From positions 122,076-186,075 of the forward strand of contig JBBEAY010000003.1 in the NCBI GenBank assembly GCA_040882605.1: a DNA stretch of 64,000 bases, given 5' to 3'. The notes below the pieces were generated by a model that ran no database searches, had not been told where the DNA came from, and saw only the letters and a list, made by a program, of their open reading frames with translations. Both the position numbers and the translations under genes were made by a program. Below, piece after piece: positions 58,798-64,000 of the stretch (its first letter is position 1; every line of letters begins with the position of its first letter). This stretch comes from JAOUEA01 sp040882605 (lineage in GTDB: Bacteria; Actinomycetota; UBA4738; HRBIN12).

Positions 58798-59735
58798 CGT
58801 TTCCCGATCCGTACCGGGCTCGCCCGGCACGGCGCGACGATCTCGACGCCCTGGTCGAGTTGCACGAGGCCCGCGATCTCGTCGACGTCGGGTTCGTCGA
58901 CCAAGCGCGCGACGAGATCCTGGTCGATTGGGCCGCGACGGGGTTCGAGTTCGAACGCGACTCCGTGGTCGCCGAGGCTAACGATGGGTCGATCGCCGCG
59001 TACGGAATCGTGCTGGCGCTGGACCCGTCGATGCAGATCTTCGCGATGGACAAGGTGCACCCTGAACATGCGGGCCTCGGTCTCGGCTCGGCGCTCTTGG
59101 CCGAGAGCGAACGCAGGGCGACGTCGCGACTGGCACCAGGGGTGCCGGCGCCGTTCCGCACGGGGGCGCCCGATACCGACCGGCGGGCTGTCGACCTCTT
59201 CGAGCGCCGGGGCTACCGACCGGTGCGGTCGTTCTGGCACATGCATCGAGGGCTGTCGGCCGACGACGTCTCGTCCGGGACTCCAGAAGGCGTCACGTTG
59301 CGCCTCGCCTCAGCCGATGACGAACGGCTCGTTCGGGGGCTGCTCGAGGAGGCCTTCGTCGACCACTTCGGTTTCGAGCCCATGACGTTCGAGGAGTGGC
59401 AACACGAGCACCACGGCGACCCGGGCTACGACCCGTCACTCATGGTGCTGGCGTACGTCGGTGACGAGCCCGCCGGCGCTTCGGTGAACTTCGCTGCCGA
59501 CGACGGAGCCGGCTGGGTCGGCGAGCTCGGAGTGCTGGCGAAGTTCCGTCGGCGGGGGGTGGCCCGGGCGTTGCTCGACCGCTCGTTCGCCGAGCTCGCC
59601 GCCCGCGGCCATCACCAGGTGAGACTGGGTGTCGACATCGAGAACACCTCGGGCGCCACCCACCTCTACGAGAGCGTCGGCATGACGGTGCGCCGGCGAT
59701 ACGACGTGTTCGAGAAGCGGCTGACGGGCGCGTAA
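58794..59735 (+). CDS. Tandem-GNAT acetyltransferase (mycothiol synthase-like)
   Basis: 313 residues from a GTG overlapping the ku stop. Two GNAT domains follow each other: the first has DKVHPEHAGLGLGSALLAE, the second GELGVLAKFRRRGVARALLD with VDIENTSGATHLYESVGMTV. Only the second keeps a classical R/QxxGxG acetyl-CoA loop (RRRGVA). The arrangement matches MshD, which acetylates Cys-GlcN-Ins to mycothiol, but several unrelated enzymes share it. Substrate uncertain. P-II follows after 28 bases. Confidence 0.8.
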   Translation: MTFPDPYRARPARRDDLDALVELHEARDLVDVGFVDQARDEILVDWAATGFEFERDSVVAEANDGSIAAYGIVLALDPSMQIFAMDKVHPEHAGLGLGSALLAESERRATSRLAPGVPAPFRTGAPDTDRRAVDLFERRGYRPVRSFWHMHRGLSADDVSSGTPEGVTLRLASADDERLVRGLLEEAFVDHFGFEPMTFEEWQHEHHGDPGYDPSLMVLAYVGDEPAGASVNFAADDGAGWVGELGVLAKFRRRGVARALLDRSFAELAARGHHQVRLGVDIENTSGATHLYESVGMTVRRRYDVFEKRLTGA

Positions 59736-59763
59736 GCTGACGTTCCCCGCTGGGAGGACCGCC

Positions 59764-60102
59764 GTGAAGCTCGTGACCGCCATCGTGAAGCCCCATCGCG
59801 TCGACGAGGTCAAGGAGGCGCTGCGCGACCTCGGCGTCAACGGTCTCACCACTACCGACGTCGAAGGGTTCGGCCGCCAGCGCGGACACACCGAGGTCTA
59901 TCGGGGCGCCGAGTACCAGGTCGACTTCGTGCCGAAGGTGAAGCTCGAGGTGCTCGTGCCCGACGGCGAGGTGCAGGGCGTCGTCGACTCGATCGTGAAG
60001 GCAGCGCGTACCGGCAAGATCGGGGACGGCAAGCTCTGGGTCACCGAGGCCGAGCAGGTGATCCGCATCCGCACGGGCGAGATGGGCCCCGACGCGGTCT
60101 GA
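59764..60102 (+). CDS. glnB: Nitrogen regulatory protein P-II
   Basis: 112 residues, the exact P-II length. It starts MKLVTAIVKPHRVDEVKEAL; the modified T-loop tyrosine is Y51 in YRGAEYQVDF; the B and C loops VTAARTGKIGDGKLWVT-like segment is AARTGKIGDGKLWV. P-II trimers sense ATP/ADP and 2-oxoglutarate and control nitrogen enzymes and transporters. The next gene is glnD, whose product modifies Y51. The usual amtB gene before glnB is missing; a GNAT gene takes its place. Confidence 0.96.
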   Translation: MKLVTAIVKPHRVDEVKEALRDLGVNGLTTTDVEGFGRQRGHTEVYRGAEYQVDFVPKVKLEVLVPDGEVQGVVDSIVKAARTGKIGDGKLWVTEAEQVIRIRTGEMGPDAV

Positions 60103-60118
60103 GCGACGGCGTCCCATC

Positions 60119-62602
60119 ATGGAAGCCTCCTCCACCGCCGAGCCCATCGTCCGGCTGCGACATGAGCTCGATGTGCTCGATCGTGCCTATTCGCCGGGTC
60201 ATCACGGTCTATGGTCGGCGCGGCGCCGAGCCGAGCTCTTCGACGTTGCGCTCGTCGCGGTATTCGAGTCCGCCGGATCTCCCCCGGGGGTCGCCCTGGT
60301 GGCCATCGGCGGCTACGGCCGAATGCAGCAGCTACCGTGCTCCGATGTCGACCTGCTGATCGTGCACGACGGCCGAGAGCCGAGCGAGGTGGCGACGTTG
60401 GCCGAACGCCTCTTGTATCCGCTGTGGGACGCAGGGTTCGAGGTTGGACAGGCCGTGCGGACACCGCTCGAATGCGAGTCGATCGCGAGGGAACGTCTCG
60501 ATGCGCTGACCTCCATGCTCGACATGCGTCCGATCGCGGGCGATACGGCACTCGCCGGTCTAGTGGCCGAACGGGTGCGAGACGTCGCCTCGCTCGATGT
60601 TGCCGGTTTCGCGCGGTCGCTCCGAGACGACGCCCACGCTCGCGAGGAACGCTTCGGTTCCGCGGCCCACCTACTCGAGCCGGACGTGAAGAGCGGTGCC
60701 GGGGGTCTGCGCGACGTGCAAGTGGCGCGATGGGTCACGTCGGTCGCCGGTGACGAACTGCTACGCACCGCCGAGCGAGAGGCGCTCGACGAGGCCGAGG
60801 AGTTCCTGACCCGAGTGCGGAGCGCGCTACAGCTCGAGACCGCCAAGCGCAACGACCGGCTGCCGCTCGAGCTGCAGCCGGTGATCGCCGGGGCGATGGG
60901 CTTCACCGACGAAACACGGCTGATCGCAGAGGACGGGCTGATGCGCGCTGTGTTCGAGCACGCTCGGTCGGTGCGGTGGGTCACCGAGAACGTGCTCACG
61001 CGGGCGGCTCAGGGCTCGTCGATGCCGACCGACCCGCCCTCGCCGCTCGCAGGTATCGACGAGGCACTCGAAGCCCTGGCTTCGGTCGCCGAACGGGGCG
61101 ATCGACCCGATGCCCGGCTGCTCGACACGGTCGAGGTCACGCCGGTGCCCGAGCCGATCGAGTGGACCGGCCGAACGCTCGAGGCGTTCATGCGCATCGT
61201 GCGAACTGGTGACCATGGCGTTGACGCACTCGACGCACTCGACCGGCTCGGCCTGCTCTCGCGCTTGCTGCCTGCGTGGATCGACGTGCGCTGTCGACCC
61301 CAGCGCGACCCCTATCACCGCTTCACTGTCGACACGCACCTCACGAGCGCGCTCGCTGAGATGGCGCGCCTCTGCGACTCAGGAGACGCCGGCTCGGGAG
61401 TCGCCGACGATCGTCTGACGGCCGAGGCAGTCGCCTACGCGCCGGATCGCGATGGGCTGCTGCTTGGCGCACTGCTGCACGACATCGGCAAGACGGGAGA
61501 GGGTGGCCACGTCGAGGCCGGGAAGCGCATCGCAGCCGAGATGCTCGACCACATGGGCGTTATGGGCGAGACGCGCCGGCTGGCCGCCTTCATGGTGGCC
61601 GAGCATCTGCTGCTTCCCGACACCGCCACCCGGCGCGACCTCACCGACGAGAACCTGATCCTCGACGTGGCCGCACGCATCGAGTCGTCGGAGCGACTCG
61701 CCGCCCTGACCCTGCTCGCGCAAGCCGACGCCGCCGCCACCGGACCAGCCGCGTCGACGCCCTGGCGCCAGACCCTCGTGCGCGAGCTCGTCATGAGAGT
61801 GCAGCACGTGTACGACCGGGGGCACATGGGAGCAGAGCTCGCGCAGCAGCTCACGAGCCGGGTCGAGTCTGTGAGAGAACTGTTGTCCTCGGAGCCCGAC
61901 GCCGCCGTCGAGCGGTTCGTGTTGCGCATGCCTCGCGGTTATTTCCTCTCGATCGAGTCCGAGCGCATCGCCGCGCATCACTCGACGATCGCGCCCGACG
62001 TCGGGACGAGCGAGGTCCGCACCGCCGCGAGTCCAGGGGCGAAGCCGGGTACCTACGAGCTGCTCGTGGTTGCAGGCGACCGACCGGGCCTTCTGTCGTG
62101 GATCGCAGGGGCAGTGGCGCTGGCGGGCCTGTCGATCCTCAGCGCACAGGTCTTCACGACCGATGACGGCGTGGCGGTGGATCTGTTCGAGGTCGAAGGA
62201 TCGTTCGAAACCGAGATCACGGAAACGCGCTGGCGCGAGCTGCGCAACGACTTGCGCAAGGCCGTGGAAGGTCGGATCTCGCTCGACCATCGCGTGGCCG
62301 AGAAACGTTCACGGTATCCGGCGCCTCGTTCCAACGCCCCGGTCACCGTCGCGATCGACAACGACGCATCGGACTATTCGACCGTGATCGAGGTCGGTGC
62401 TCCCGATCGGATCGGTCTGCTCTATGACATCACGAGCGCCCTCGCGGAGCTGCAGCTAGATGTACACCTCGCCAAGGTCGCCACCTACACCGACCGCGTG
62501 ATCGACGCCTTCTACGTCCGGGACGCCCTCGGCCGTAAGGTCACCGACCCGAAGCAAGTCGCCGAGATCGAGTCGGCGGTGAGAGCCCGCCTCAGCAGCT
62601 AG
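60119..62602 (+). CDS. glnD: Protein-PII uridylyl/adenylyltransferase (GlnD)
   Basis: 827 residues in the order nucleotidyltransferase, HD phosphohydrolase and two ACT domains. The first has VAIGGYGRMQQLPCSDVDLL, where GG and D-x-D hold metal. The HD site is in LGALLHDIGKTGEGGHVEAG. The ACT repeats begin YELLVVAGDRPGLLSWIAGA and TVIEVGAPDRIGLLYDITSA. It adds or removes a nucleotide on P-II Y51 according to glutamine; in actinomycetes the group added is often AMP, which cannot be decided here. It starts 16 bases after glnB. Confidence 0.94.
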   Translation: MEASSTAEPIVRLRHELDVLDRAYSPGHHGLWSARRRAELFDVALVAVFESAGSPPGVALVAIGGYGRMQQLPCSDVDLLIVHDGREPSEVATLAERLLYPLWDAGFEVGQAVRTPLECESIARERLDALTSMLDMRPIAGDTALAGLVAERVRDVASLDVAGFARSLRDDAHAREERFGSAAHLLEPDVKSGAGGLRDVQVARWVTSVAGDELLRTAEREALDEAEEFLTRVRSALQLETAKRNDRLPLELQPVIAGAMGFTDETRLIAEDGLMRAVFEHARSVRWVTENVLTRAAQGSSMPTDPPSPLAGIDEALEALASVAERGDRPDARLLDTVEVTPVPEPIEWTGRTLEAFMRIVRTGDHGVDALDALDRLGLLSRLLPAWIDVRCRPQRDPYHRFTVDTHLTSALAEMARLCDSGDAGSGVADDRLTAEAVAYAPDRDGLLLGALLHDIGKTGEGGHVEAGKRIAAEMLDHMGVMGETRRLAAFMVAEHLLLPDTATRRDLTDENLILDVAARIESSERLAALTLLAQADAAATGPAASTPWRQTLVRELVMRVQHVYDRGHMGAELAQQLTSRVESVRELLSSEPDAAVERFVLRMPRGYFLSIESERIAAHHSTIAPDVGTSEVRTAASPGAKPGTYELLVVAGDRPGLLSWIAGAVALAGLSILSAQVFTTDDGVAVDLFEVEGSFETEITETRWRELRNDLRKAVEGRISLDHRVAEKRSRYPAPRSNAPVTVAIDNDASDYSTVIEVGAPDRIGLLYDITSALAELQLDVHLAKVATYTDRVIDAFYVRDALGRKVTDPKQVAEIESAVRARLSS

Positions 62603-62727
62603 CTCCCCCGATCCCGACCAGTCAGCGCGCCCCTCTCCTTTGCACGGCGGTCCGGGCGTAGTCTGGAAGCTCACGGGTCGAACCGATAGCCGAACTGCAA
62701 CGCCCGAACCGCACGAGGAGGTGCCCC

Positions 62728-62925
62728 ATGGACGCCAAGCCCGGCGACCAGATCGCGGTCGAGACCGAGACCGTCGGCCAACCCGAACGCCAAGGGGAGG
62801 TCCTGGAGATCGTCGAGGGAACACTCGGCATCTCCTACCGCGTTCGCTGGAACGATGGACACGAGAGTCTGCTGCGACCGGCGGCGGGATCCGCACGGGT
62901 CGTGCCGAAGTCCTCACGCCTATGA
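62728..62925 (+). CDS. DUF1918 protein
   Basis: 65 residues with GAGGAGG before the ATG. MDAKPGDQIAVETETVGQPE then YRVRWNDGHESLLRPAAG are characteristic of DUF1918, a small SH3-like beta-barrel family abundant in actinomycetes. The fold suggests nucleic-acid or protein binding; function not established. Its stop overlaps the convergent TolB-like gene by six bases. Confidence 0.85.
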   Translation: MDAKPGDQIAVETETVGQPERQGEVLEIVEGTLGISYRVRWNDGHESLLRPAAGSARVVPKSSRL

Positions 62926-63945
62926 GCTCAGGCCCTGCCACTCGATGCCCCCGGCCTCCTCGAGTCCGCCCACCAGTTCCGTGAGATCTGTGCCATCTGG
63001 TCGGATGAGCCAGATCGCACCTAGGCCGTTCCTCTTTTCATCACGGACGAACGCGATCCAACAGCCGTCCGGTGACCACACGGCACCGCGAGCGTGCACA
63101 CCCTCGAGAACTGCTCGCTCGCTCGTGCCATCGATGGTGGAGACGTAGATACCCTGCATGCGCTGGGCGGAGAACAAGACCTCTTGAGAATCGGGAGCCC
63201 AGCTCGGAGGGGAGGTCAGCTGCAGGCCTGGACTCGAGAGTCGCGTCGGCTCCGTGACCCCGTCGAGAGCGCTCGCGACGAAAAGTTGGGAGTAGCCGTC
63301 GCCAGTCTTCCGGAAGAAGGCGATCTTCGTGCCGTCGGGCGACCAGACGGGAACCTCGTCGATGCGTGACGACCAGGTCACGAACTCCGGCTGGGTACCG
63401 TCGGGGTTCATGATTAGGATCCCCGTCGACTCGGTCTCCGAGCGAGCGTCGTACCTTTCGTCGACGTATGCGATCTTGGTTCCGTCCGGGGACCACGCCG
63501 GCATGAAGGCGCCGTCCACGCCGTTGCTGTCGCGCTCGTCGGTGACTCGCCGCAGCCCGGTGCCATCTGCGCGGACCACATAGATGTCGTAGTAGGCGTC
63601 GCAGCAACCACCGAACGCCAACTCGGTACCGTCCGGCGACCAACTGGGCGAGTCGGCATGCTCCAGGCTCGGGCTGATATCCACCGGCGTCCCGTCGTCG
63701 ACGTCCATCACGAATAGGCCTACAGAACCGCTCGGTCGGTAATCCGTGAACGCGAGCTTCGTGCCGTCAGGCGACCACGCCATCTCGACGCCACCCGTCT
63801 GGTCCCTCGCGTGCCGAGCCACGAGCTTGGTCAGACCGCTCCCGTCTGGCGAGAAGACGAAGATGTCTGCGTCGGGCCAGGGCCCTGTTGAGAACGCGAT
63901 CCTGCCGTTCTGGATCGTCGTTCCCGGCCGGGGGATCTGCTCCGT
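62920..63945 (-). CDS. TolB-like beta-propeller (PD40 repeats), 5' end missing or shifted
   Basis: The frame carries at least seven TolB-type blades, each with a WSPDGT-like turn (FSPDGSG, then WSPDGTKLAF, WSPDGTELAFG, WSPDGTKIAY, WSPDGTKIAFF, WAPDSQEVLF and WSPDGCWIAF). Upstream the coding pattern (IQNGRIAFSTGPWPDADIFV) is open to a TAG at 63946-63948 but has no ATG, GTG or TTG above the GTG at 63822. That GTG lies inside a blade, so either the first part is encoded in another frame after a frameshift or beyond the window, or the start is unusual. Proteins of this kind often have a membrane anchor first. Function probably binding outside the membrane. Confidence 0.7.
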   Translation of the reverse strand, partial: TEQIPRPGTTIQNGRIAFSTGPWPDADIFVFSPDGSGLTKLVARHARDQTGGVEMAWSPDGTKLAFTDYRPSGSVGLFVMDVDDGTPVDISPSLEHADSPSWSPDGTELAFGGCCDAYYDIYVVRADGTGLRRVTDERDSNGVDGAFMPAWSPDGTKIAYVDERYDARSETESTGILIMNPDGTQPEFVTWSSRIDEVPVWSPDGTKIAFFRKTGDGYSQLFVASALDGVTEPTRLSSPGLQLTSPPSWAPDSQEVLFSAQRMQGIYVSTIDGTSERAVLEGVHARGAVWSPDGCWIAFVRDEKRNGLGAIWLIRPDGTDLTELVGGLEEAGGIEWQGLSS

Positions 63946-64000
63946 CTAGGAGACTGCTGAACAATTCGTCCACGGGTGCTCGCGACGGTCGCCGCGGGGT

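Noticed and set aside
1..64000. CRISPR arrays, rRNA, tRNA, insertion sequences and prophage
   Set aside because: No regular spacer repeats, transposase, integrase or structural RNA signature was recognised by reading; a covariance-model search would be needed to exclude small RNAs.

Overview
The window is high-GC DNA packed with genes that overlap by 1-4 bases, often start at GTG, and run in long same-strand blocks. Several features point to an actinomycete (phylum Actinomycetota): an F420-type luciferase-like oxidoreductase, a Ku plus three-domain LigD end-joining pair, an argCJBD-RGH order, a DUF1918 protein, a tandem-GNAT protein resembling mycothiol synthase, and likely leaderless starts. 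The class cannot be fixed from sequence alone; it does not look like a close Streptomyces or Mycobacterium relative.

Layout. 1-5035: stomatin-like/NfeD membrane pair, divergent ECF sigma and zinc anti-sigma factor, then an LLM oxidoreductase with a small winged-helix protein. 5056-17778 (all minus): a nearly gapless run glpF, dhaK, dhaL, glpK, a small acidic His-rich repeat protein, glpA, three succinate-dehydrogenase-like subunits (iron-sulfur, cytochrome b, anchor), an EIIA-HPr-EI fusion (DhaM type), pgsA, an epimerase and glpX. Divergent to it are a second dhaL and an IclR regulator (17923-19460), with a 23-bp inverted repeat between them. 19518-23431: FMN hydroxy-acid oxidase, PHP phosphoesterase, HAD hydrolase and type II NADH dehydrogenase. 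23616-26999: CBS protein and a TldE/TldD pair. 27158-34942: cupin, amidohydrolase, carbonic anhydrase, MarR regulator, a frameshifted ankyrin gene, a C45 acyltransferase coupled to a class III aminotransferase, a Cys-paired beta-propeller and a PAP2 phosphatase. 35050-40913: rmuC followed by an accessory stretch of short, unfamiliar and partly broken genes. 40967-53095: secreted GH114 protein, RfbC-like epimerase, arginine operon (no argF), SDR, GNAT and a multi-pass membrane protein. 53172-62602: PIG-L deacetylase, zinc-ribbon protein, GYD protein, LigD/Ku, tandem GNAT, P-II (glnB) and glnD. The end holds DUF1918 and a TolB-like propeller whose 5' end is broken or lies outside.

The most interesting system is the glycerol cluster. 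Glycerol enters by GlpF, GlpK makes glycerol-3-phosphate, and DhaK/DhaL with the all-in-one DhaM-HPr-EI phosphorylate dihydroxyacetone. GlpA here lacks the C-terminal iron-sulfur domain of the E. coli protein and is translationally coupled to SdhB-, SdhC- and SdhD-like subunits, with no SdhA. I infer a hybrid membrane glycerol-3-phosphate:quinone oxidoreductase. Downstream pgsA and glpX would use glycerol-3-phosphate for phospholipid and triose-derived fructose bisphosphate for gluconeogenesis. No rRNA, tRNA, CRISPR array, insertion sequence or replication origin was recognised.
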